Assembly: GCF_000336615.1 (NCBI RefSeq)
Contig: NZ_AOLW01000015.1
Coordinates: forward strand, 545,603-609,602
DNA length: 64,000 nucleotides
Origin: Haloarcula amylolytica JCM 13557
Lineage (GTDB): Archaea; Halobacteriota; Halobacteria; Halobacteriales; Haloarculaceae
Reading direction: 5' to 3'
Position numbers and translations under genes: made by a program. The notes under the pieces are model-generated. The model did no database searches. It was not told where the DNA came from and saw only the letters and a list, made by a program, of their open reading frames with translations. Positions 46,525 to 55,282 of the stretch are shown in pieces; within the stretch, counting starts at the first letter, position 1; the number at the start of each line of letters is the position of its first letter.

Positions 46525-47258
46525 GATTGGTTGGTGGATTCGGCTCTTGGTTCCGGTGCGTACGCCCGTTCGCTTACGGGACCAATGGGGCGAGTACGCT
46601 GCGTCGTTCAGGACGCTGCTTCCGTCCTGACTGTCAACATCCGACGGCTGGAGTGAGACAGTGTATCGGCACCAATACCGGTATTGTTAATAAATATTTG
46701 GGACTGTCTGCGGGACAAATAGTTTGAACATAGCAAAACCAAGTAGACATCTTGGTTCGTCGCTTATAGAGTATTATGGGCCAGATTAGTGGCGTATTTG
46801 CGGAATATTCCATAAATATGGATTTGATATGCCCAATATGAGCAAGACCACATTGGTCAGATGAAGCTGCGCCAGATAGCATAAATATCGATGCAGACGT
46901 GCTGTACCATGGCCTGGTACTGAACAGAGAATTATCGCGTATTTGACTATTTCAAAAATAGACTTGGCACGGCAGTGTCGGAGCACTGTACTGGGAGAGA
47001 CCACCCACGACAGGTATAACTCTCGCGGCGACCCGCCGGAAACAGCCTGTAGGCATGGCTATCGGGCCTGATACGCTACCTCGACCTCTTACTAACGATG
47101 GTACGACTGTTATTGTGACACATTTGCCGGGTGAGTCGCTCCGTTCGACGGTCACAGTAGCACAGCCGAGATTTGAGCTATCCAAATGTCGAAGTCCGGA
47201 CGCCGTCGTCGTTTCGTGGTCGTCGCCGACACATGGAGACGAGTGTACGACGCCGTTG
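46525..47258. promoter_or_regulatory. Regulatory region upstream of gdh
   Basis: 730 bp between gdh and the IclR gene (both minus strand) with no credible gene. It includes an inverted repeat AACCAAG-N7-CTTGGTT (46737-46757) and a 10-bp palindrome GGAATATTCC (46802-46811) inside A+T-rich DNA with repeated AAATAT motifs. These are candidate operators for the adjacent IclR-type regulator. The frame at 47055-47501 (plus) is half antisense to the IclR gene and is not supported. Confidence 0.45.
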
Positions 47259-48065
47259 TTACGTGCCCCGGTCAAACGAGGTCATTTCGAGATTGACTTC
47301 GATGAGGTTCGCGGCCTCCATCACCATCTCTGGGATTTCGGTGTCGAAACGGGTCCCTTTCAGACGGCTGGTCGGTGCAGTCACACTGACCGCGCCGACG
47401 ACGGTCCCGTCGTTGTCCAGAATCGGCGCACCGACCGCCCGAAGGCCCCGAATCTCTTCCTCGTCGTTCGTCGCGTACCCTCGCTCCCGGATGGTCTCTA
47501 GCTCGTCGCAGAGCGTCTCTCGGTCCGTAATCGTGTGCTGTGTCTGTCGGGAGAGCCCTTCACGGTCGATTATTTCCTCGACGCGTTCGGACGGGAGACA
47601 CGAGAGGATCGCCTTCCCCGAAGCACTGTCGTGGAGGTGCTGTGGGGCCTCCCGCAACTGGAGGTGATAGTCCATCCCGACGGCGTGTTCCCCTCGCCGC
47701 TCGTAGATGGCGACTTCGCGCCCGTCGTTTTCGACGACCAGATGGACGTACTCGCCGGACCTGTCCGCCAGTTTGTCCACTTCCTCCTGTCCAGCGGTGT
47801 AGAGTTCCGTCTCGTTGCGGACGTGTTCGCCCATCGTGACGAACCGAAAACCGAGCTGGTACGTGTCGTTGTCCTTCGTGAGGAAGCCACAGTCGGTCAG
47901 CGTCGCGAGATACGTGTGGAGCGTTCCCTGGGAGAGCTCGATTCGCTCGTTCAGTTCCTGCAACGTCGCGCTGTTTGACTCCTGAACAGCTTCGATGATC
48001 TCGCAGGCGTTCTCCACGGACTGTATCCGCCGGCCCGTGTTTTGTGTGTCGGCGTCGTCGGTCAT
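47259..48065 (-). CDS. IclR-family transcriptional regulator
   Basis: Regulator of 268 residues. The N-terminal winged helix is RIQSVENACEIIEAVQESNSATLQELNERIELSQGTLHTYLATLTDCGFL, and the C-terminal effector domain (~90-265) contains HLHDSASGKAILSCLPSERV and EIRGLRAVGAPILDNDG. It lies upstream of and in the same direction as the arginine/glutamate genes. A TATA-like TTTTTAAAT (minus, ~48091-48099) ~27 bp before the ATG suggests leaderless transcription. Its target may be the gdh-arginase promoter. Confidence 0.92.
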   Translation of the reverse strand: MTDDADTQNTGRRIQSVENACEIIEAVQESNSATLQELNERIELSQGTLHTYLATLTDCGFLTKDNDTYQLGFRFVTMGEHVRNETELYTAGQEEVDKLADRSGEYVHLVVENDGREVAIYERRGEHAVGMDYHLQLREAPQHLHDSASGKAILSCLPSERVEEIIDREGLSRQTQHTITDRETLCDELETIRERGYATNDEEEIRGLRAVGAPILDNDGTVVGAVSVTAPTSRLKGTRFDTEIPEMVMEAANLIEVNLEMTSFDRGT

Positions 48066-48601
48066 TACCCCAGTAGAGTTGCCGTCATTATTTAAAAACC
48101 CGGATGTGAGCGATGAGCGACCGGAACACCCGCTTGGACGCTACCGACCGACAGGAAGTAATGCCACGCACAGTATGACCGTCCGACTCATTGCGGACAG
48201 AATCGGTAACAGCCGAGCTGTGAGTGTGTCTGTGCTGTGAGCCGTAGGGCGCTGTCTTATCGAGGCGTTCAGATTGACGGCCGATCTGCACCTACTATTG
48301 GTTTATAAATTCTTAAGCTATCAATTCCAATATCGTATATTGCACTTCTAGATTGAAAGTCCTGAATTCTCTCTAATATAGTCCGTTTTGCAATCCAGAA
48401 ATGGCGAATATAGATATATAGTCACCTCTGATAGAATCTGCTGCTATTTTACAGTACCGTAACGCTGCTAGATCGAAACCGCACGATGGGTCCCGAAGAC
48501 GGTGGTGCTAGCCGACAAGGCTATATAAATAGTCGTCCAGAACACGGGGGTGTTGTCCGGTAACTAAAACACTTATTGTTGTTACCGGCCGAGACACTAG
48601 T
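48066..48601. promoter_or_regulatory. A+T-rich divergent promoter region
   Basis: 535 bp with no gene, notably A+T-rich at 48290-48470. It contains a strong TATA-like TATATAAA (48523-48530). A perfect inverted repeat CCGGTAAC-N16-GTTACCGG (48557-48564, 48581-48588) brackets a TTATTG box ~28 bp before the next ATG, so a bound protein there would cover the basal promoter. Confidence 0.45.
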
Positions 48602-49327
48602 ATGTCAACGACGCCTGCGCAGGACGGCACGCAGTGGTTCCTGCATACATGGCGAGACCACATTCTCGAGCCGATAGAGACGGCTCTCTCCGTGCTTGAC
48701 GTGGAGCATACGGAACTCGCGGCCGAGCAAGGTGGTCTCGAAGACTTCCTCCAGCGCCTGCGTGCCGTCGACCCCGCCGACCAGCCCTCCTCCCCCGTCG
48801 GTGCGCGAGGTCGACAGTCCGCATCAGACCCCGTCGAAGCGCTACGGGACGCCTACGCCGACACGGTGCTGGCTGTCGACCACTACGAATCAGTGTACGA
48901 CGAATCGCTGGTCGAGAACGTCGCTATCGAGTTCGGGCCGGACTACGCAGCGCTGTTTCACCCCGAGACGAACGTCGGGTTCTCGCCGCCGCTCAAACGC
49001 TCGCTGGTGGCAGCGACCGAGCAAGCAATCGACGAACGGACCTCGCTGGACCGCGCTGTCAAAATCGAACAGGAGTCGATGCGGAAGTATCGCGGCAGTC
49101 TGCAGGAGATCATCGAGACGCTCGACAGCACAGTCGTGCCCGAGTGGTATCGCGAGACGTTCCAGAGTGACGTTACTGCGCTTCTACAGGAACGCCAGGA
49201 CCAGCTCCACTCAAGCGTCTACCGGTTCGAGACACACGAGTTCTGCACGTACATGTACGAAGAGCAACTCTGGACGTATCCGGTGTTGACCAGTCTCGCG
49301 CGGTTACAGGAATCTGTGGACAGCTGA
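48602..49327 (+). CDS. Haloarchaeal helical protein, unknown function
   Basis: Protein of 241 residues, not recognised beyond looking like a haloarchaeal conserved hypothetical. It is mostly helical, soluble and acidic, with a conserved-looking core DAYADTVLAVDHYESVYDES and a C-terminal YRFETHEFCTYMYEEQLWTYPVL. ATG 48602 lies under a TATA-like element bracketed by an inverted repeat. No operon partner: the nos cluster starts 240 bp later with its own promoter. Confidence 0.65.
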   Translation: MSTTPAQDGTQWFLHTWRDHILEPIETALSVLDVEHTELAAEQGGLEDFLQRLRAVDPADQPSSPVGARGRQSASDPVEALRDAYADTVLAVDHYESVYDESLVENVAIEFGPDYAALFHPETNVGFSPPLKRSLVAATEQAIDERTSLDRAVKIEQESMRKYRGSLQEIIETLDSTVVPEWYRETFQSDVTALLQERQDQLHSSVYRFETHEFCTYMYEEQLWTYPVLTSLARLQESVDS

Positions 49328-49479
49328 ACGGGCGGCTCTCTGGCAGACAGGTGTAGGCGTCACTGAAGCGCGGTGAACTGGACGCCAGCACACCCTCCCA
49401 ACTTGGGGAGTACTGAGACGAGTACACAGTCGTTGTATTCTGCGGCAACCGTCACAAGAGGACACCATTCACTATCTCC

Positions 49480-49535
49480 GGGCGAACATATTCGCCCCGC
49501 TTCCTGCGAGATGAGAGTGCGGTTCCCTATATATA
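49480..49535 (+). promoter_or_regulatory. nos cluster promoter with CGAA-N4-TTCG motif
   Basis: An inverted repeat GGGCGAA-CATA-TTCGCCC (49480-49497) contains CGAACATATTCG (49483-49494). Thirty-three bp downstream is TATATATA (49528-49535), 34 bp before the halocyanin ATG. From memory, a nearly identical inverted repeat (CGAACATGTTCG) was described upstream of denitrification promoters controlled by NarO in Haloferax volcanii, which would make this an anaerobic/denitrification operator. Confidence 0.65.
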
Positions 49536-49569
49536 CAGGTTGGTCTTCGAGTTGCAGCCGTGAGCTACC

Positions 49570-50082
49570 ATGGAAACGCGTAGAACATTCGTGCGCGGTC
49601 TGGGTCTCGCGGCTGGAGTTGCGCTAGCTGGCTGTTCATCGGGCGGCGGCTCCGACAGTAGCGGGGACGGCGACTCAGGAAGCGGCGGTGACGGAGCAGA
49701 CGGCGGCGAGACCGAGTCCAGCGACGGCGGGAGCGGGTCCGAATGGACCGAGACGAGCACCGTCGAAATGACGGACGAACTGGCATACGAGCCGAAGAAA
49801 ATCCAGGTCGAGGCAGGCACGACGGTCACGTTCGAGAACGTCGGCAGCATCGGCCACACGGTGACGGCCTACGAGGACGAGATCCCCGACGGCGCGGACT
49901 ACTTCGCGTCCGGCGGGTTCGACTCCCTGCAGGCCGCGAAAGACGGCTACAGCAACGGGCAGGAAGGCAACATCCCGAAAGGCGAGAGCTACGAGGTCAC
50001 GCTGGAGACGACGGGGACCTACGAGTACTACTGCATCCCCCACGAGATGAACGGGATGGTCGGCACAATCAAGGTGGTCTGA
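49570..50082 (+). CDS. Halocyanin-type blue copper protein
   Basis: Plastocyanin-like electron carrier of 170 residues. Twin-Arg METRRTFVRGLG and lipobox ALAGC (Cys22) predict a Tat lipoprotein; a 35-residue Gly/Ser/Asp linker follows. Copper ligands are visible: His96 (SIGHTV), Cys155, His158 (YYCIPHEMNG) and Met163. It ends 2 nt before nosZ and probably donates electrons to it, replacing the cytochrome donors of bacteria. Confidence 0.93.
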   Translation: METRRTFVRGLGLAAGVALAGCSSGGGSDSSGDGDSGSGGDGADGGETESSDGGSGSEWTETSTVEMTDELAYEPKKIQVEAGTTVTFENVGSIGHTVTAYEDEIPDGADYFASGGFDSLQAAKDGYSNGQEGNIPKGESYEVTLETTGTYEYYCIPHEMNGMVGTIKVV

Positions 50083-50083
50083 T

Positions 50084-52066
50084 ATGAGCAAAAACGAAAC
50101 CCCACGCGATCCGAACGAAGTCCTCGAAGAGTACGAAGAAACCCTCGACTCGGTACTGGCGGAGGTCGAGTCACCGGACGAAACGACTGAGGACAACGAC
50201 CTCTCGCTGGGGCTGCCCGGCCTCTCGCTCGGTCGCCGAGACTTCATGAAGGCCGGCGTCGCCGCCGGTGCGATGGGCTCTGTCGCCGGCTGTTCGGCGC
50301 TGACCGGCGGTGGCGATGGCAGTGCCGGCAGCCAGTCGACACCCTCGGGCAGCGGCGCGAGCCACACGGTCGAACCCGGCGAACACGACGAGTACTACGG
50401 GTTCTGGTCCGGTGGCCACTCCGGCGAACTACGGGTCATCGGCATCCCGTCGATGCGCGAACTCACCCGCATTCCGGTGTTCAACACCGACTGTGCGTCG
50501 GGCTATGGTTTCACCGATGATACCAAGGAACTGCTCGAAGAGAGCGGCGGCTACTCCTGGGGTGACAACCACCACCCGAACCTCTCGGAGACAGACGGGG
50601 ACTACGACGGCGAGTACCTGTACGTCAACGACAAGGCCAACGGCCGCATCGCTCGCGTGAACCTCACGTACTTCGAGACGGACGCCATCACGGACGTCCC
50701 GAACATGCAGGCCATCCACGGCTGTTGTGTCCTCTCGCCGGACACGAAGTACGTGCTGGGCAACGGCGAGTTCCGCGTGCCGCTGCCCAACGACGGGACC
50801 GACGCGAAGAACCCGGACAACTACACGTCGCTGTTCGTCGCCGTCGACCCCGAGTCGATGGAGACCCAGTGGCAGGTCAAGGTCGACGGCAACCTCGACA
50901 TCGTCGACACCGGCAAAGAGGGTCGGTGGGCCATCTCCTCGGCGTACAACAGCGAGGAGGCCACCGACATTCAGGGCATGACGAAGGACGACCGGGACAA
51001 CGTCAAGGCCTTCGACATCCCGGCCATCGAGCAGGCCGTCGAGAACGGCAACTACGAGGAGGTCAACGGCATCCCCGTCGTCGACGGGACGCAGGAGAGT
51101 TCGCTCAACCAGGGCGACCGCCCCATCGTGAAATACATCCCGACGCCGAAAAGCCCCCACTGTGTCGAGGTCGGGCCGAACGGCGACTACGCCTTCGTCG
51201 CGGGGAAGCTCTCGCCGACGGTGACGATGATCGACCTGAACGCGCTGGCCGATTCCTCCGACCCGGAGGATGTCGTCGCCGGGCGACCGCGCGTCGGGCT
51301 CGGCCCGCTGCACACGACCTTCGACGGCAACGGCCACGCCTACACGTCGCTGTTCATCGACTCACAGGCCGTCAAGTGGGACATCGAGGCGGCCGTCGAG
51401 GCCGAAGAAGGGTCCGAGGACCCCATCATCGAGAAGCAGGACGTCCACTACAACCCGGGCCACATCCAGGCGCTCGAGGCGATGACGACCGACCCCGACG
51501 GGGAGTGGCTGGTTAGCCTCAACAAACTCTCGAAGGACCGGTTCCTCCCGGTCGGCCCCATCATGCCCGACAACGACCAGCTCATCCACATCGGGCAGGG
51601 CGAGGAGGAGATGGAACTGGTCGCGGACCACCCGGCCTACCCCGAGCCACACGACTGCGTGTTCGCCCACAAGGACAAGATCGACGCCAAGAAGGTCTAC
51701 GACAAGGACGACTACGAGGAGACCTACATCACGGAGGAGGACTCCGGCGTCGAGCGCACGGGCGACAACAGCGTCCACGTCAAGATGACGACCAAGCGCT
51801 CGGAGTTCGGCCTGCCGGACTTCACGGTCCAGGAGGGCGACGAGGTGAAACTCTCCACGACCAACATCGAGGGCGTGCAGGACATCATCCACGGCGTTGC
51901 CATCCCCGAGCACGACATCAACTACGCCGTGGCCCCACAGGACACCCGCGAGGTCACGTTCACAGCTGACGACCCCGGTGTGTACTGGATCTACTGCACG
52001 TACTTCTGTAGCGCCCTGCACCTGGAGATGCGCAGCCGGATGATCGTCGAACCGGCGGAGGGGTAG
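50084..52066 (+). CDS. nosZ: Nitrous-oxide reductase
   Basis: Copper enzyme of 660 residues reducing N2O to N2 outside the membrane. Signal: an unusually long acidic lead of ~50 residues, then GRRDFMKAGVAAG and a lipobox-like VAGC (Cys70), suggesting Tat export and possibly lipid anchoring. The CuZ domain is a seven-blade propeller with DNHHPN, MQAIHGCCV and further His (HCVE, HTTF, HIQA). The C-terminal cupredoxin CuA site is CTYFCSALHLEM (Cys638, Cys642, His646, Met649), with Tyr in place of the usual Trp. Confidence 0.96.
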   Translation: MSKNETPRDPNEVLEEYEETLDSVLAEVESPDETTEDNDLSLGLPGLSLGRRDFMKAGVAAGAMGSVAGCSALTGGGDGSAGSQSTPSGSGASHTVEPGEHDEYYGFWSGGHSGELRVIGIPSMRELTRIPVFNTDCASGYGFTDDTKELLEESGGYSWGDNHHPNLSETDGDYDGEYLYVNDKANGRIARVNLTYFETDAITDVPNMQAIHGCCVLSPDTKYVLGNGEFRVPLPNDGTDAKNPDNYTSLFVAVDPESMETQWQVKVDGNLDIVDTGKEGRWAISSAYNSEEATDIQGMTKDDRDNVKAFDIPAIEQAVENGNYEEVNGIPVVDGTQESSLNQGDRPIVKYIPTPKSPHCVEVGPNGDYAFVAGKLSPTVTMIDLNALADSSDPEDVVAGRPRVGLGPLHTTFDGNGHAYTSLFIDSQAVKWDIEAAVEAEEGSEDPIIEKQDVHYNPGHIQALEAMTTDPDGEWLVSLNKLSKDRFLPVGPIMPDNDQLIHIGQGEEEMELVADHPAYPEPHDCVFAHKDKIDAKKVYDKDDYEETYITEEDSGVERTGDNSVHVKMTTKRSEFGLPDFTVQEGDEVKLSTTNIEGVQDIIHGVAIPEHDINYAVAPQDTREVTFTADDPGVYWIYCTYFCSALHLEMRSRMIVEPAEG

Positions 52067-52096
52067 CGCCACAACCCATTTCGGAGGTGTTCAGCC

Positions 52097-52897
52097 ATGC
52101 AACGACCCACCATCGACGACTTCCGTGAGATACGGCGGGGCCTCCCCGTGGGAGCGGCGCTGCTGTTCGTCGCGGCGCTCGCGTTCCCGATGTGGCAAAT
52201 TAGCGTCGACGCGGTCCAGTACCCCAGCACGACGCTCCACGTCTCGCTGTACGCCTACCCCAGACTCGCCGGGGACTTTACCGAGATGGCAAGGTTAAAC
52301 CACTACGTCGGGTTCTACTTCCCCGACCCGGTGCTGATCGAGCCGAACTTCCCCGTCGAGGAGAACGCCATCGACGTGCCCGAGTGGTCGCTGGGTCCGG
52401 TGGCGTTCATCGGCGTCTCGCTGCTGTCGGTGTTCGTCGCTATCGCCCCGACCACCGAGAAGCTCAAACGCGGTCTGAAGTACCAGTTCGCCGGCACGGT
52501 GTTCGTGTTTACCGCGATGCTGGTGCTCATCCAAGCCCGACTCTGGCAGGCCGGCCACACGCTCGATCCCGGTGCGCCGGTGATGGGCGTCGACGGCTTC
52601 ACGCCGCCGCTGTGGGGCCAGTATCAGGTCGCCAACATCACGAGCGTCTCCCGGTTCGGCCTCGGCGCGTACATGGCCGCGGCTGCCGTTGGACTGCTCG
52701 CGGTTTCGTACTACTACCGCGACCAGGCGGCGACGTTCGGTGAGCTCCCGGTCCGAGTTCGCGACGGACTCACCGGGCTTCCCGACGCCGTCCGGGACCG
52801 CCTCGGCCGTGACGGCGACACCGACGACGAGGAGGACGCCCCGCACCGCCCGACGACCACCGCGGTCAAATCTGACCAATCAGAAACTCACTCATGA
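52097..52897 (+). CDS. Membrane protein of the nos cluster, unknown function
   Basis: Protein of 266 residues with about four helices (AALLFVAALAFPMWQISV; GPVAFIGVSLLSVFVAIA; FAGTVFVFTAMLVLIQARLW; GLGAYMAAAAVGLLAVSYYY), a large extracytoplasmic loop after helix 1, and an acidic cytoplasmic tail. It is placed between nosZ and nosD, and its stop overlaps the nosD start by 4 bp. I do not recognise a NosR, NosL or cytochrome motif. Candidate role: electron delivery or NosZ maturation; this is inference. Confidence 0.75.
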   Translation: MQRPTIDDFREIRRGLPVGAALLFVAALAFPMWQISVDAVQYPSTTLHVSLYAYPRLAGDFTEMARLNHYVGFYFPDPVLIEPNFPVEENAIDVPEWSLGPVAFIGVSLLSVFVAIAPTTEKLKRGLKYQFAGTVFVFTAMLVLIQARLWQAGHTLDPGAPVMGVDGFTPPLWGQYQVANITSVSRFGLGAYMAAAAVGLLAVSYYYRDQAATFGELPVRVRDGLTGLPDAVRDRLGRDGDTDDEEDAPHRPTTTAVKSDQSETHS

Positions 52898-54288
52898 GCC
52901 CACTGTCCCACGATTTCGAGCGTGTGTTCGCCGTCGGTACCGCGGTCCTGCTCGTGCTGTCGGTCGTCGCTGTCGGGATGGCCAGCGCCGGCCCAACTGA
53001 CAGCGCAGGCAGCGACGACCTCGCCTTCGACCCCGACGTGCCCGACACTGACTCGTTCACCGCCCCGTCGGCCGACGGCACCGCGACGGTCGACGGCGAG
53101 ACCTACGACAGCGCGCAGGGGGCGGTTGACGCCGCAGACCCCGGCGACACCGTCACGCTCGACGGTCGCTTCGACGAGACTCTCGTCGTGACGACGCCGA
53201 ACGTCACGCTCTCCGGGAGCGGTCCCGGGTCAGCGCTGCTGCACGGCGACGGCGAGGGCGACGTGCTCGCCGTCGAAGCACAGGGCGTCACCGTGACGGA
53301 CCTCTGGGTCCGCAACAGCGGCTACAGCACCGCGACGAACGACGCCGCGATATTCGTCAACGGAAGCGACGTCACCGTCCGCGACAGCCGCGTCACCGAC
53401 ATGACCTTCGGTATCTGGCTCGACGGCGTCGACGACGCCGAGATCCGCAACAACACCATCGTCGGCCGCGAGGAGATTACGCAGCTGACCAAGCGCGGCA
53501 ACGGCGTCCAGATCTGGAAGACCGAGGACAGCGTCATCCGGAACAACGACATCACCACCGTCCGGGACGGACTCTACTTCAACTGGGCGAAAGACGTCAA
53601 CGCCAGCGGGAACACGATGTGGGACCTCCGCTATGGAGTCCACTACATGTACTCGGACGACTCGCACCTGCGGGACAACACCGCCTTCGACAACGACGTC
53701 GGGTACGCGCTGATGGTGTCGAAACACCTCGTCATCGCGGACAACGTGGCGGTGAACAACAGCGGGCAGTCCGGCCACGGCATCCTTGTCAAGAGCATCG
53801 ACGACACGGACATCCGCGGCAACCACCTCGTCGACAACGAGAACGGGCTGTTCGTCTACAACTCCGTCAGCAATCGCATCGTCGGCAACCTCGTCGTCGG
53901 CAACGACATCGGTGTCCACATCGCCGCGGGGAGTACCGACGGCACCGTGACCGAGAACAGTTTCATCCGCAACAACAGACCGGTGCTGGCGGTCATGAGC
54001 GACCAGGTCCACTGGAACGAGAGCGTCGGGAACTACTGGTCCCGGGCGAACCCGACGGACGTTGACGACGACGGCGTCGGCGACACCCGCTACCAGCCGG
54101 CCGGGACCGTCCAGCAGGTCACCGCGAAAAAGCCCGCCGCGCGAGTGTTCGCCAGCAGCCCGGCCTTCGACGCCGTTCGGCTGGCCGAGTCGTCCGTCCC
54201 GGTCGTCCAGTCGCCCGGCGTCGTCGATGCCCGCCCGCTGACCGAACCACCCCACGAGAACTGGAGGAGCTACTATGAACGTGATTGA
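52894..54288 (+). CDS. nosD: NosD, copper-site maturation protein
   Basis: Exported beta-helix protein of 464 residues. An N-terminal Sec-type signal (VFAVGTAVLLVLSVVAVGMASAG) precedes parallel beta-helix repeats of the CASH/NosD kind: VTVRDSRVTDM, AEIRNNTIVG, SVIRNNDITT, LVIADNVAVNN, TDIRGNHLVDNENGLFVYNS. NosD works with NosF and NosY to build the CuZ centre of NosZ. It overlaps nosF by 14 bp. Confidence 0.93.
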   Translation: MSPLSHDFERVFAVGTAVLLVLSVVAVGMASAGPTDSAGSDDLAFDPDVPDTDSFTAPSADGTATVDGETYDSAQGAVDAADPGDTVTLDGRFDETLVVTTPNVTLSGSGPGSALLHGDGEGDVLAVEAQGVTVTDLWVRNSGYSTATNDAAIFVNGSDVTVRDSRVTDMTFGIWLDGVDDAEIRNNTIVGREEITQLTKRGNGVQIWKTEDSVIRNNDITTVRDGLYFNWAKDVNASGNTMWDLRYGVHYMYSDDSHLRDNTAFDNDVGYALMVSKHLVIADNVAVNNSGQSGHGILVKSIDDTDIRGNHLVDNENGLFVYNSVSNRIVGNLVVGNDIGVHIAAGSTDGTVTENSFIRNNRPVLAVMSDQVHWNESVGNYWSRANPTDVDDDGVGDTRYQPAGTVQQVTAKKPAARVFASSPAFDAVRLAESSVPVVQSPGVVDARPLTEPPHENWRSYYERD

Positions 54289-55282
54289 TGTCGACGACGT
54301 ATCGAAATCCTACGGCGACGTGCAGGCGCTTGACGGACTGAGTCTGTCTGTCGAACAGGGGGCCACCCTCGGCGTGTTCGGCACGAACGGGGCCGGCAAA
54401 ACGACGCTGTTCAAACTGCTCGTCGGGTTGAACAAGCCCGACGCGGGCAGCGTCTCCGTCGCCGGCGCGGACCCGACCGACGGGACCACCGTTCGTGAAC
54501 GAGTACGCTACCTGCCGGAGCACGCCGGTTTCCCGCCGAGCCTGACCGGCCGCGAGATACTCAGCTTCCACGCCCGGATGCGCTCGGTGCCCCGGGAAGA
54601 CCGGGCCCACCACGTCGAGCGCATCCTGCACACAGTCGGACTCGCAGACGCCGCGGACCGCCGCGTCGGCGGCTACTCCAACGGGATGAACCGTCGGCTC
54701 GGCCTCGGCACCGCGCTCATCGGCGAGCCGGCCGTGCTGATACTCGACGAACCGACCGCGGGGCTCGACCCCGACGGCATCCGGGCGTTCCACGAGGTCG
54801 TGGAGTCCCTGGCGGCCGAGACGGACGTGACTATCGTCTTCTCCTCGCACGCGCTCGGGGAGATTCAGCGACTCTGCTCGGAGGCGGTCATCATCGCCGA
54901 TGGACAGGTGGCGACTGCGGGACCGGTCGAGGAGCTTCGCCGCGCCGCCGCCGACGAGGTGACGGTGTCGCTGTCGCTCGCGTCCGAGGCGGTTGCGAGC
55001 GACGTGGCAGGCATGCTTCGCGACCACGAGGGCGCGTCGAGTGTCAGCCGCGCCGGCGTCGACCTGACTGTCACCGCCACCCCGACCGACGCGTACGACC
55101 TGCTAACCGCCGTCGGTGAGGGATACGACATCGACCGCTTCGAGGTCCGGGAACCCGGCCTCGAGGCTGCATTCCACGAGGCCGTCGGGGCGGAGGGCGG
55201 CGGGGACCCCGGCTCCGACAGGACAGCGGCGGCAGCGGCTGTCGACACAGCGACCGAGGACTCCGGAGGTGAGCCGGCATGA
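54275..55282 (+). CDS. nosF: NosF, ABC ATPase for NosZ maturation
   Basis: ATPase of 335 residues. Walker A is GTNGAGKTTLFKLL, the signature region GGYSNGMNRRLGL is a variant of LSGG, and Walker B is VLILDEPTAGLDP, followed by an H-loop SSHALGE. A C-terminal domain of ~100 residues (VSLSLASEAVASDVAGML) is the DUF4162-like regulatory tail. It overlaps both nosD and nosY (4 bp). Confidence 0.94.
   Translation: MNVIDVDDVSKSYGDVQALDGLSLSVEQGATLGVFGTNGAGKTTLFKLLVGLNKPDAGSVSVAGADPTDGTTVRERVRYLPEHAGFPPSLTGREILSFHARMRSVPREDRAHHVERILHTVGLADAADRRVGGYSNGMNRRLGLGTALIGEPAVLILDEPTAGLDPDGIRAFHEVVESLAAETDVTIVFSSHALGEIQRLCSEAVIIADGQVATAGPVEELRRAAADEVTVSLSLASEAVASDVAGMLRDHEGASSVSRAGVDLTVTATPTDAYDLLTAVGEGYDIDRFEVREPGLEAAFHEAVGAEGGGDPGSDRTAAAAAVDTATEDSGGEPA

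Noticed and set aside
47055-47501. 148-codon plus-strand frame upstream of the IclR gene
   Set aside because: Its second half is antisense to the IclR gene and its first half has no conserved features.
50429-52072. Minus-strand frames opposite nosZ
   Set aside because: Shadows of the nosZ coding strand.
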